Source of the DNA: CAYRYU01 sp964428355
Lineage (GTDB): Bacteria > Muiribacteriota > Ozemobacteria > Ozemobacterales > Ozemobacteraceae
Assembly (NCBI GenBank): GCA_964428355.1
Contig: CAYRYU010000069.1
Coordinates: 1-37,687 of the forward strand
DNA: 37,687 nt
Direction: 5' to 3'
In this document: positions 25,097 to 32,662 of the stretch, one piece after another
Layout: each line of letters starts with the position of its first letter
Numbering within the stretch: position 1 is the first letter of the stretch
The notes under the pieces: generated by a model
What the model was told of the DNA's origin: nothing
The model's input: the letters and a program-made list of their open reading frames with translations, nothing else
Database searches by the model: none
Translations under genes and position numbers: made by a program

Positions 25097-26652
25097 CCGG
25101 AAAGGACCAGAAGCCCACCGTGCCCGCTCCTCCCTCTTCGGCATCGGCCCAGCTGAACCCGGCATCGGCCGCACCCATTCCTGCCGTCCGGCCATGGTAC
25201 CGGCGGGCACTCCGGTGGTTCGTCGGGTTGTTCTATCGACTTCCCGAGACCGACCTTCCCGCTCCCGCTCAAAACCAGCCTTCAAGGCCTGCTCCGGCGG
25301 TCGCGAAAGCCTCCCACCCGCCGAAAATGCCGAGTCCCGGTTCCCCGTCCGGTGGGGAAGCAGCGGTCCCTGTTTCTCCGGCCGTCGCCCCGGGCCCCAA
25401 AGGGGTTGTTCTTCCGGAATTCCCGACCACTCCCGCTCCCGCACCCGCACCCGCTCCCGCTCCCGTACCCGAAACTCACGGGAAAGCGCCAATCCCCTGG
25501 GAGGCGAATTCCCCAGGGACCCCAGGAAATGATCCCTCCCCCCACCCGGTTTCCCCCGCGGCTCCCGTGGTCGGGCAACCGGTTGCCCCCACTCCCATGC
25601 CTTCAGGGGATACCGCGACAAAACCGGTTTCCGCGCCCGCACCTGCTCTCCACGCGCCGGCCCCCACACCCCCCGTCGGAGGAGTCCCCGCAGATTACAA
25701 ACCCCCGTCCGAGATCCTCTTCCCTCCTCCAGCCGCGATGCAGGCTGCCGTTGCCCCCCCCGCGCCACCCGCCGTCCATCCCAAGAGTCCGGCGGCCTTC
25801 GACCAGAAGCTTCCCCTCCTCAGGCCTCCCGTAGTCACGTTCAAGAACGTGACCAAGATCTTCAACCAGGGGACTCCCCTGGAGTTCAAGGCCATCGAGA
25901 ACATCTCGTTCGAAATCGAGGATCTTCCGGATATCGGCGAGTTCGTTGCCCTCGTGGGGCCCTCCGGGTGCGGCAAATCCACGATCCTGAACCTGATCCA
26001 GGGGTTCTCGGAGGTTTTCCCGCCCACCTCTGGAGAGGTCCTGGTGAGGAACCAACCCGTGACCGGCCCCGGAAAGGACCGGGGGATGATCTTCCAGAAG
26101 TACAGCTCATTCCCCAACCGGACCGTTCTGGAAAACGTCATGTTCGGCCTCGAGATCAACCGCCCCGAATATGGAGCCTCCTTCAAGGAGATGAGGGAGC
26201 GGGCCATGGACATGATCCTGAAGGTTGGTTTGCGCGGTCACGAGAACAAGTATCCCTATCAGCTCTCGGGAGGGCAGCAACAGCGAGTGGCGATCGCGCG
26301 CACTCTCGTATTGAAACCCCGGATCATCCTGATGGACGAGCCATTCTCCGCCCTCGACGAACCCACCCGGATAGACATGCAGGCGCTCATCACGAGCCTC
26401 TGGTCCGAGGTCGAGGCGACGGTTTTCATCGTCACACACTCGGTCGCCGAGGCGGTCTACCTGAGCGACCGGATCTTCATCTTCGCGCCCTCCCCCGGAA
26501 GACTTGCCGCAAAGATCCCCGTCAGGCCTTCCGACATCGGCAAGGATCCCACCCTTTCCCCGTTGCAGGTGCAGGAAGGTCCCCAGTTCAAGGAGTTTCT
26601 GAAGCACGTGACGCAAAAATTCCTGGAAATCGAGGAAGGTAAGCTTTCATGA
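25093..26652 (+). CDS. ABC transporter ATPase with long Pro/Ala-rich N-terminal extension
   Basis: This is a 519-residue protein. The C-terminal 270 residues are a complete SsuB/TauB-type ATPase: Walker A GPSGCGKS at 289-296, Q-loop at IFQKYSS, signature LSGGQQQR, Walker B IILMDEP and the switch His in THS. The first 240 residues are low-complexity Pro/Ala/Ser sequence, interrupted by an aromatic/basic patch WYRRALRWFVGLFYRLP at about 35-51 that could associate with the membrane. SsuB-type ATPases normally have 250-270 residues and no such extension. Its start overlaps the permease stop and its stop overlaps the next gene, both as ATGA. The extension may bind another member of the cluster. 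Confidence 0.88.
   Translation: MTGKDQKPTVPAPPSSASAQLNPASAAPIPAVRPWYRRALRWFVGLFYRLPETDLPAPAQNQPSRPAPAVAKASHPPKMPSPGSPSGGEAAVPVSPAVAPGPKGVVLPEFPTTPAPAPAPAPAPVPETHGKAPIPWEANSPGTPGNDPSPHPVSPAAPVVGQPVAPTPMPSGDTATKPVSAPAPALHAPAPTPPVGGVPADYKPPSEILFPPPAAMQAAVAPPAPPAVHPKSPAAFDQKLPLLRPPVVTFKNVTKIFNQGTPLEFKAIENISFEIEDLPDIGEFVALVGPSGCGKSTILNLIQGFSEVFPPTSGEVLVRNQPVTGPGKDRGMIFQKYSSFPNRTVLENVMFGLEINRPEYGASFKEMRERAMDMILKVGLRGHENKYPYQLSGGQQQRVAIARTLVLKPRIILMDEPFSALDEPTRIDMQALITSLWSEVEATVFIVTHSVAEAVYLSDRIFIFAPSPGRLAAKIPVRPSDIGKDPTLSPLQVQEGPQFKEFLKHVTQKFLEIEEGKLS
25432..25467 (+). repeat. Hexamer tandem repeat encoding Ala-Pro
   Basis: Six units of CCCGCN-type hexamers (the last is CCCGTA) run in phase with the ABC ATPase frame and encode an alternating Pro-Ala stretch. 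Gain or loss of units would keep the frame and change linker length by two residues. Confidence 0.8.
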
Positions 26653-27515
26653 CCCGCCCCTCTCTCACCTATTGGGATTACATCACCGAAGCGTTCGGCG
26701 CAAAACCGGCGGTTCCCGGGCTCGGCCCCATACCCGTCAACAAGCTGCTCGTTTTCGGGGTCGGAATCCTTGGCCTGGTCAACCCCGGTTTCTGGTTCGC
26801 CGGTGCGGCCCTGGAAATGGGTTACCTGTGGTTTCTCTCGACCGACGGGAGGTTCCAGAAATACTGCCAGAGTCTCCGGATGAATGTCGTCGAGCTCGAC
26901 AAGGCCCAACGGATCAACGAGATGGTCCGGACCCTCGACAAGCAGTCGACCACCCGCCTCGAGTCGCTCAATGCCAATCTTTCCCAGATCAACCGGCTGA
27001 TGGACATGAACTCCGAAGGTCCGGTCCAGTTCGTGAAGGAAACCAAGCAGAAGACGATCAGTCAGCTTCCCGTTCTCTTCCTCAAACTGCTGGTCACCCG
27101 TAAGCTGATCACGGACAGCCTCGAGCGAACCGATATCGACAAGCTCAAGAACGAGATCAAGGAGCTGACCCACCAACTCGATTCCCCCGAGATGAGCGAG
27201 GCCCTTTCCAAATCGGTGCGCGGAACGATCGAGATCCAACAGAAGCGGCTCGACAACATCAGACGGGCGCAGGACAACCTCCGCCTTGTCGAAATGGAGC
27301 TGAACCGGATTGAGAACCAGCTCCAGCTGATCCGCGAGGAGATCGCACTCGACCGCAGCCCGGAATCCGTCACCGCCGGAATCGACCGGATCAACAACAC
27401 CCTCGGCGAAACCGAGCAGTGGATGGATACCCACTCCGAGTTTTTCAACAAGTTCCAGGAACCAGAGATGATCGAGACCCCCGCTCCCCTTCCTCCGATG
27501 GTCGAGCGGGAATAA
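26649..27515 (+). CDS. Membrane-anchored coiled-coil protein of unknown function
   Basis: This is a 288-residue protein that I do not recognise. One or two hydrophobic segments lie at about 30-62 (LLVFGVGILGLVNPGFWFAG, then EMGYLWFL). Long charged helices with heptad character follow from about 75 to 275, and the tail is Pro-rich. There is no signal peptide, so the coiled coil is probably cytoplasmic. It overlaps the ABC ATPase stop (ATGA), and the AAA+ ATPase starts 25 bases later. Its position makes it a candidate adaptor linking the ABC transporter or PspA to the AAA+ protein. That is inference. Confidence 0.75.
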   Translation: MTRPSLTYWDYITEAFGAKPAVPGLGPIPVNKLLVFGVGILGLVNPGFWFAGAALEMGYLWFLSTDGRFQKYCQSLRMNVVELDKAQRINEMVRTLDKQSTTRLESLNANLSQINRLMDMNSEGPVQFVKETKQKTISQLPVLFLKLLVTRKLITDSLERTDIDKLKNEIKELTHQLDSPEMSEALSKSVRGTIEIQQKRLDNIRRAQDNLRLVEMELNRIENQLQLIREEIALDRSPESVTAGIDRINNTLGETEQWMDTHSEFFNKFQEPEMIETPAPLPPMVERE

Positions 27516-27540
27516 TCCCCCCGACCAGGAGGTTTTCAAG

Positions 27541-29349
27541 ATGCCCGATTCCCCCAAGTGGTCCCTCGAAATGGCCGAGGTTTTCAAGAGCGGTGCTGTC
27601 AGCCAGTTCATCCTCTATGGAAGCGTGAACGACTGGGTTTCCTACCGCCCCGCCCCCAATGTTCCCCTTCAGTTCTACTCCCTTCGTGACTTCCTGGTCA
27701 GGATCATGTTCGATCCCTTCGAGGCCGTGATCGGTTTCGATCGTGGAAAGGGGATCAAGGTCCTGAAAGGGGGCGAGATCTTCCAGAACTTCCTCAAGGT
27801 GTTCGACGATTTCCACCGGACCGGCTTCGCGGGCGTTCCCAACGCTCCGGTCCAGGACGCGGGGAAACTGCTCGAACTGGGCAACCTGATGCCCAAGGAA
27901 CCGCGGCGGGCCCTGGAACTCATCGACCGGTTCGTCCGCAACGGCCTCTACCGGACCAAACCGGGTCCTGACGGGAAAACCGTTCCCGACCCCGTCCGCG
28001 TTGCGATCGTGATCGACTATGCGCAGTATCTCCTTCCCCGGACCGACCCGAGCTACATCAACGCCGAGACTGTGGAGACCCTGATCAAGGTCCTCGATTG
28101 GGCTTCCGATCCCAACATCAACAGCGCCTTTATCGTCACATGCCTGGTCGCGGAGAACCTCACCGATCTCAACCGCCAGGTGGTCGAAAACCCGCGTTCC
28201 GCGAAGATCCGGATCGACCTTCCCAACTCGGAGGAGGTCAGGGAATACATCGAGACGATCACATGTGACGTCTCCGATTTTGCCTCCATCTGCGATGTCG
28301 ACCGCGTGACTCTCGGCCAGAAACTCGAAGGGCTTTCCCGGATCGACATCCAGAACCTCATCAAGCGCGCGGTGAAGAACAACAAGCGGATAACGATGGA
28401 ATACCTGCGGAGCGTCAAGAAAGAGATGATCGAGAAATCCGCCGGAGGGCGGATCGAATTCGTGGAGTCCACGAAAAACCTCGATGCAGTCGCCGGCCAC
28501 GACGAGGCCAAGAAGTGGATGCGCCAGGATGCCATGCTGATGAAGAAGGGCAAGCTCAAGGCCCTTCCCATGGGATACCTGATCAACGGCCGGATCGGAA
28601 CGGGGAAGACCTATCTCGTGGAGTGCTTCTCCGGTGAAGCCGGAGTCCCCTGCGTCGAGTTGAAGAACTTCCGCGACAAGTGGGTGGGAGCCACCGAAGG
28701 GAATCTCGAAACCATCTTCAAGATCCTCCACGCGATGGGCCAGGTCATCGTGTTCATAGATGAAGCCGACCAGGTTGCGGGGAAACGGTCCAGCGGGGAC
28801 ACGGATGCAGGCCTCTCCGGACGGATCTACGCGATGCTCGCCCGCGAGATGGCCGACACCCGGAACCGGGGACGAATCTTCTGGATCTTCGCAACCTCCC
28901 GTCCCGACCTTCTGGAGGTCGATCTCAAGAGGGTCGGGCGCCTCGACGTACATATTCCGCTCTTTTCCCCTCAGACCTCCGAGGGCAAAAAGGAGCTCTT
29001 CATGTCGCTCGCGAAAAAGAACCAGGTCTCCGTCACTCCCGAAGAGGTTCCCGATCTTCCCGAGAGCTCCGATCTGGGCGGCAACGAGATGGAGGGAATC
29101 CTGATTCTGGCGTCCCGGATGTACGAGGTCCAGGAGGATGACAAGGAAAAACTTCCCATAAAGCATTTCCTGAAGGTCGCTTTGGACTCCTACCGCCCGA
29201 TGGCACATGCCGAGCGGCTCGAGTTCATGGATCTCATCGCGGTCATGGAATGCACCGACCAGCGGTTCCTTCCCGGAAAGTTTTCCAAAATGGAACTGGA
29301 CAAGGTCAAACGCAGGATCGACGAGCTCAAACTCCGCCTGACCGAATGA
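27541..29349 (+). CDS. AAA+ ATPase with degenerate N-terminal and intact C-terminal module
   Basis: This is a 602-residue cytoplasmic protein. The C-terminal half is a classical AAA module: Walker A GRIGTGKT at 350-357, Walker B VIVFIDEAD with Asp407 and Glu408, sensor 1 in ATSRPD and an arginine-finger-like VGRLD. The N-terminal half (about 10-300) also looks AAA-like: FILYGSVND, a Walker-B-like VAIVIDYAQ and LSRIDIQNLIKRAVK as lid. It has no Walker A, so it is probably non-hydrolysing. The layout recalls Ycf46-type ATPases. AGGAGG precedes the ATG. It closes the PspA/ABC cluster and may disassemble a protein complex such as PspA, which is inference. There is no FtsH-like protease domain. 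Confidence 0.85.
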   Translation: MPDSPKWSLEMAEVFKSGAVSQFILYGSVNDWVSYRPAPNVPLQFYSLRDFLVRIMFDPFEAVIGFDRGKGIKVLKGGEIFQNFLKVFDDFHRTGFAGVPNAPVQDAGKLLELGNLMPKEPRRALELIDRFVRNGLYRTKPGPDGKTVPDPVRVAIVIDYAQYLLPRTDPSYINAETVETLIKVLDWASDPNINSAFIVTCLVAENLTDLNRQVVENPRSAKIRIDLPNSEEVREYIETITCDVSDFASICDVDRVTLGQKLEGLSRIDIQNLIKRAVKNNKRITMEYLRSVKKEMIEKSAGGRIEFVESTKNLDAVAGHDEAKKWMRQDAMLMKKGKLKALPMGYLINGRIGTGKTYLVECFSGEAGVPCVELKNFRDKWVGATEGNLETIFKILHAMGQVIVFIDEADQVAGKRSSGDTDAGLSGRIYAMLAREMADTRNRGRIFWIFATSRPDLLEVDLKRVGRLDVHIPLFSPQTSEGKKELFMSLAKKNQVSVTPEEVPDLPESSDLGGNEMEGILILASRMYEVQEDDKEKLPIKHFLKVALDSYRPMAHAERLEFMDLIAVMECTDQRFLPGKFSKMELDKVKRRIDELKLRLTE

Positions 29350-29420
29350 TCCTGGCATAGGATCTTGCTGCGTTCCCGGCGGGAAAACCGGAGGCTGAAT
29401 CCGAAAAGCGGTCTCCCAGG

Positions 29421-30656
29421 TCAAAGGATGGGGTGGGCTCTCAGCGTAAGAGAGGTAGCGGAATGCTCGACGAAGACGAGTTCCTCGCTTTCGAGGATTC
29501 CGCTTCCCGAAAGTTTGAGCTCGTGGTAGCCGGGTTTCAATGGCTTTATGATCAATGCGCCATCCTGACCCGATTTCCCGACTCTGGCCCCGATCGCGGC
29601 TTTGACGCCTTCCAGCGGGGAACCGTCCACCGAAGAGACGATCTTCAGCTTCAGGCTCGAGAGAATCGGGCGAAGGAAGAACCTCATGCCGGAACGGCCT
29701 CCGATCTTCTGGCGCAGGGAGAGTTTCCGGTATCCTTCTTTGGCCGCGAAGATTTCCGCGATCCGTCCGTCCGGAAGCTCCGTCACCTGGCACTTCCCCG
29801 ATCCATCGGTCTGGTACACCCTTCCGCCAACGGACACCCTGACTCCGGCCAGTCCCCGGCGGGTCAGCGAGTCCTGGACCTCGATCGTCAGCCTTGAAGA
29901 ACCCGGAGCAGGTTGGGAATCGATCACCGGATCGCTTTCCCCGTGCTGATTCGTTGCGGGTTCCCCGCCTTTCCCCCCCCCGCCTTCGGCCTCGGCAGGT
30001 GAGTGTTTCGGGAGCCCTTCCAATTCCGGCTCCGAGAAAGGCTTCTTTCCCTCAATTCTAGCCTTGAGGCGTGGAGCGATCTTTTCCGAAAGTCCCGAAA
30101 CCGGGCTCTCGCCTGGAAGGACCCGGTCGAACGGGTCGATTCCGCACCGCTCGAGGACCCGGAGGGATGGAGCAATCCAGGCAGGAAGCCTCTTCCCGCG
30201 ACCCCCCACTTCTTGCTGTTCGAGTTCCGGTGAGACCCTCAGGATGCCCCTACGTTCGAGCGAAGAAATCAGATTCGCCCATATGTAAAGGGACTCAAGG
30301 TCGGAGACATGATCATCCGGACGGAATGTCCCATCGGGGAAACCCTTCATTGCGTGAAGGTCCAGCACCTTCTGGATTTTGGCCCCGAGGGCCGGTTCAA
30401 GATCGGGAAAGGATACTGGCTCTCCATCCCTTTCCACAGCCAGCTTGAGCTGGGAACCGGGTGAGGAGAGCAGCACCCTTTCCATCTGAAGGGCGAGCCC
30501 AAACCTGGTCAGCTGCCCGTCTTCCGGGGAGGCAGGCCGTTGAGCCCCTCCCAGGCTCCAACACGCGGACAGGATAAGGAGTGGAAGGCTGGCGTAAACG
30601 GCCACCATCCTGTTCCGAAGGGTTTTTCTAGAGGTTTTCGGATCCCTGAAAGTCAC
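29421..30656 (-). CDS. Lipoprotein with SLH and Ig-like/carboxypeptidase-regulatory-type domains
   Basis: This is a 411-residue probable lipoprotein, with lipobox LSAC giving Cys32 as the lipidated residue. An S-layer homology motif is clear near 95-125 (MKGFPDGTFRPDD), and a second degenerate one follows near 155-195 (LPAWIAPSLRVLERCGI). After a Gly/Glu-rich linker come two beta-sandwich repeats of the carboxypeptidase-regulatory type (LTRRGLAGVRVSVGG and GSPLEGVKAAIGA). GTG 30656 is favoured by GGAG six bases upstream; ATG 30608 is an alternative that would still leave a lipoprotein signal. It overlaps the end of the upstream gene by 29 bases. It is likely anchored to the envelope and bound to cell-wall polymer. 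Confidence 0.75.
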   Translation of the reverse strand: MTFRDPKTSRKTLRNRMVAVYASLPLLILSACWSLGGAQRPASPEDGQLTRFGLALQMERVLLSSPGSQLKLAVERDGEPVSFPDLEPALGAKIQKVLDLHAMKGFPDGTFRPDDHVSDLESLYIWANLISSLERRGILRVSPELEQQEVGGRGKRLPAWIAPSLRVLERCGIDPFDRVLPGESPVSGLSEKIAPRLKARIEGKKPFSEPELEGLPKHSPAEAEGGGGKGGEPATNQHGESDPVIDSQPAPGSSRLTIEVQDSLTRRGLAGVRVSVGGRVYQTDGSGKCQVTELPDGRIAEIFAAKEGYRKLSLRQKIGGRSGMRFFLRPILSSLKLKIVSSVDGSPLEGVKAAIGARVGKSGQDGALIIKPLKPGYHELKLSGSGILESEELVFVEHSATSLTLRAHPIL

Positions 30657-31563
30657 ATTTCACTCCATGTGATTGAAGAAGGCTCTGGAAGAAGTCCCGC
30701 GGATTCCTCGACCACTTCCTGGGATCGGGAACCCGCCCAAGGATCTCCTGGGGAAGGAGTCCGCAGAATTTCGAACCGAGCTTTTCCCCGAGGAATTGGA
30801 TAACCAACTCCCGAAGGGGTTTCAGTCCGGGGCTCTTGGCATTTATTTCCGCCCGTGAGGGGAAGAGGAGAAGGGGATTCCTTTTGTCGCTCAACCAATA
30901 CTGGCCTTCCTCCTCGGTGAGGACCATACCCATCTGATCCGCGACGTTTCCAAGGCCCTCGAGAAAAGTTTCTCCCCGGACACGGATGTATGCGCTTTTG
31001 GGGAGCGGATCCCGGAACCTTACCTGGATCCCCGCCCCCCTGATCAACTCCGAGACGACCGGAAGCGGAGAGGAGCCTTTCACCTCGATGTCGAAGCCCC
31101 CAGGGCCTCCTTCCGGTGCGAGGAGAGGTTGGGGACTCATCAGCATCCTACCTCCGGATTTCCTGGGGCTCTTCGAAGAGGGCTTCCTGAAAACGAACTC
31201 CACCTCTCCACCATCGCTCCTGCGAAGCCTCATTTCCGCTCCCTGCTGGACGTAGATGGTCAGGGTTTGAAGTGAAGAACCTCGGAGCGGCTGGGTAAGC
31301 CACATCAGTTTCACCGGACCCCGATAGGTCACCCTTTCCTCGTCGAGTGAAAGTCCGGGGCTTTCACGGAAATCGATCTCCCAGCAGGACTCTCCCTCCG
31401 CAAACCTCACCTCGGGGCGAAGCCCTTGGGAAAACGAGATCCGGACAACGTCCTGGTCGGCGGTAGAAGACATCATTATCTTGGGGGCTTGGGCCCTTGC
31501 CGTTCTCATGAGGAACGGAAGGGACAAAAGGAGAGGAATGGTCAGAATGAATACCTTTTTCAC
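30628..31563 (-). CDS. Periplasmic protein with AMIN-like and secretin-N-like domains
   Basis: This is a 311-residue protein. A signal peptide (1-25, ending TARAQ) is followed by a beta-rich AMIN-like domain (about 28-125; for example VVRISFSQGLRPEVRF) and a linker. A fold resembling the secretin/TonB short N-terminal domain lies at about 155-225 (PVVSELIRGAGIQVRF, then a beta-alpha-beta pattern). This resembles the N-terminal part of a PilQ secretin, but no secretin pore domain follows. GTG 31563 overlaps the previous stop (GTGA) and has GGAG 5 bases upstream. It may bind peptidoglycan and interact with a secretin encoded elsewhere. Similarity is inferred from pattern only. Confidence 0.6.
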   Translation of the reverse strand: MKKVFILTIPLLLSLPFLMRTARAQAPKIMMSSTADQDVVRISFSQGLRPEVRFAEGESCWEIDFRESPGLSLDEERVTYRGPVKLMWLTQPLRGSSLQTLTIYVQQGAEMRLRRSDGGEVEFVFRKPSSKSPRKSGGRMLMSPQPLLAPEGGPGGFDIEVKGSSPLPVVSELIRGAGIQVRFRDPLPKSAYIRVRGETFLEGLGNVADQMGMVLTEEEGQYWLSDKRNPLLLFPSRAEINAKSPGLKPLRELVIQFLGEKLGSKFCGLLPQEILGRVPDPRKWSRNPRDFFQSLLQSHGVKCDFQGSENL

Positions 31564-32405
31564 CGTTCTCCACCTTCCTCAGGCAAACACTTTTCCAGCA
31601 AGGCGAAGGCTTCTATACGGTCGGGTTTCTGCCCTCCATCCCGAGCGTCGGCAGGGGGGAAATCGGTTCCCTTGAAAGGGGAACCAAGCCCGATGAGGGA
31701 TTCCCGTATTCCCGTCCAATCCATCGGGGTATCGGGGGAGCCGCCGAGGTTGCGGAAAACCTTCGAGGTCGCGAATTCGTCAGGGAACAGGCTTGCCATT
31801 GCTCTTCCCCACTCAGCCTGGGTTACAGGGTCGAACGGGCGGGCCTTGGGGCCGATCGTTCTGCGGGGATTCCCTGCATTCAGAATTCTTTCCCAAACTT
31901 CGTAGACGGGGTGGTCGAGCGGAACGTCGCAAAACTGGAAGGAGCTCCGGGCAGGTTCTTTCGAGCCGGTCCCGTTGGATGTTCCCTCCCCGAGCGCGAA
32001 GACAAGGAGAGGAGTCAGGAGAAGAAGTGAGCTGATTGCGAGAGCCGCAAATGCAGGAATTCGAAGGCGTTTGAGGATCCTCAACCTCCGGACGGAGTTG
32101 CTCCTGCGTTCATTCGGGAAGACAATCCCCTCTCTCTGGGCAACCTTTCCATCTCGATCCACCCTGGGTCGCGGCTCTTCAGGCTGGCAGGCTGCTTCCT
32201 CCGCGAACGCGGGTTTTCGGGGAAGTGCCACCGGTCCGGGGATCGAAGGTGCGGTTATTGCCGGACCGGAGATCTTCTCCTTGGGCGGAATTCCGGTGGA
32301 AGAACCGAAACGGGGGGCCAGAAGAGCGAAGCGGGGCCTCCCGCAACCTCCACAGAAGCGGGCCGAGGCGATATTCTCCTTGCCACATTCAGGACACTTC
32401 AACAT
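31560..32405 (-). CDS. Zinc-ribbon membrane protein with SLH-like extracytoplasmic domain
   Basis: This is a 281-residue protein. An N-terminal zinc ribbon (C4, C7, C18, C21) is followed by a Pro-rich cytoplasmic linker, one membrane helix (about 116-138) and an extracytoplasmic part. That part starts with an SLH-like motif near 150-205 (FCDVPLDHPVYEVWERIL, then PVTQAEWGRAMASLF). It is the first gene of a three-gene - strand operon; the next gene's GTG overlaps its stop. The combination of a cytoplasmic zinc ribbon with a wall-binding domain suggests an anchor or sensor. The promoter was not located with confidence in the 257-base divergent region (32406-32662), though a 5-bp stem-loop is visible at 32427-32444. 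Confidence 0.68.
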   Translation of the reverse strand: MLKCPECGKENIASARFCGGCGRPRFALLAPRFGSSTGIPPKEKISGPAITAPSIPGPVALPRKPAFAEEAACQPEEPRPRVDRDGKVAQREGIVFPNERRSNSVRRLRILKRLRIPAFAALAISSLLLLTPLLVFALGEGTSNGTGSKEPARSSFQFCDVPLDHPVYEVWERILNAGNPRRTIGPKARPFDPVTQAEWGRAMASLFPDEFATSKVFRNLGGSPDTPMDWTGIRESLIGLGSPFKGTDFPPADARDGGQKPDRIEAFALLEKCLPEEGGER

Positions 32406-32570
32406 ACTCGCTTCACGTCCGAATGATGACCTTTCCTTTGGTCAAAGAATGCCTGATCATCCTTTTTCGTTCATCGGCAACTTCTGGCCGATCCTGGATG
32501 GAAATTTCGATCACCCGGATTGTTGACCCACCCGAAACGGCGGGGAACGGCCTTCGATTTTTGGAAAAAA

Positions 32571-32599
32571 TGGACAATCCGGGAAAATTGTGGTACACT
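32571..32599 (+). promoter_or_regulatory. Sigma70-like promoter of the nucleotide-sugar dehydratase gene
   Basis: TGGACA (32571-32576) matches the -35 consensus at five of six positions and is followed by a 17-base spacer and TACACT (32594-32599, four of six). An A-rich tract (32565-32570) lies just upstream. Transcription would begin near 32606, about 57 bases before the ATG at 32663, which argues against in-frame starts further upstream. Confidence 0.6.
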
Positions 32600-32662
32600 C
32601 CCCGGCTAATCTGTCAAAAAACCCTGGCGTTTTTGGGGAAGTATCGGGAGGCGGTTTTTGGG

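Noticed and set aside
25432..25467. Short hexamer repeats considered as a CRISPR or other array
   Set aside because: There are no spacers. The repeat is in frame and encodes an Ala-Pro linker.
27445..29793. A 782-codon open frame on the - strand opposite the AAA+ gene
   Set aside because: The + strand carries intact Walker A and B motifs over the same bases. The antisense product has no recognisable motif.
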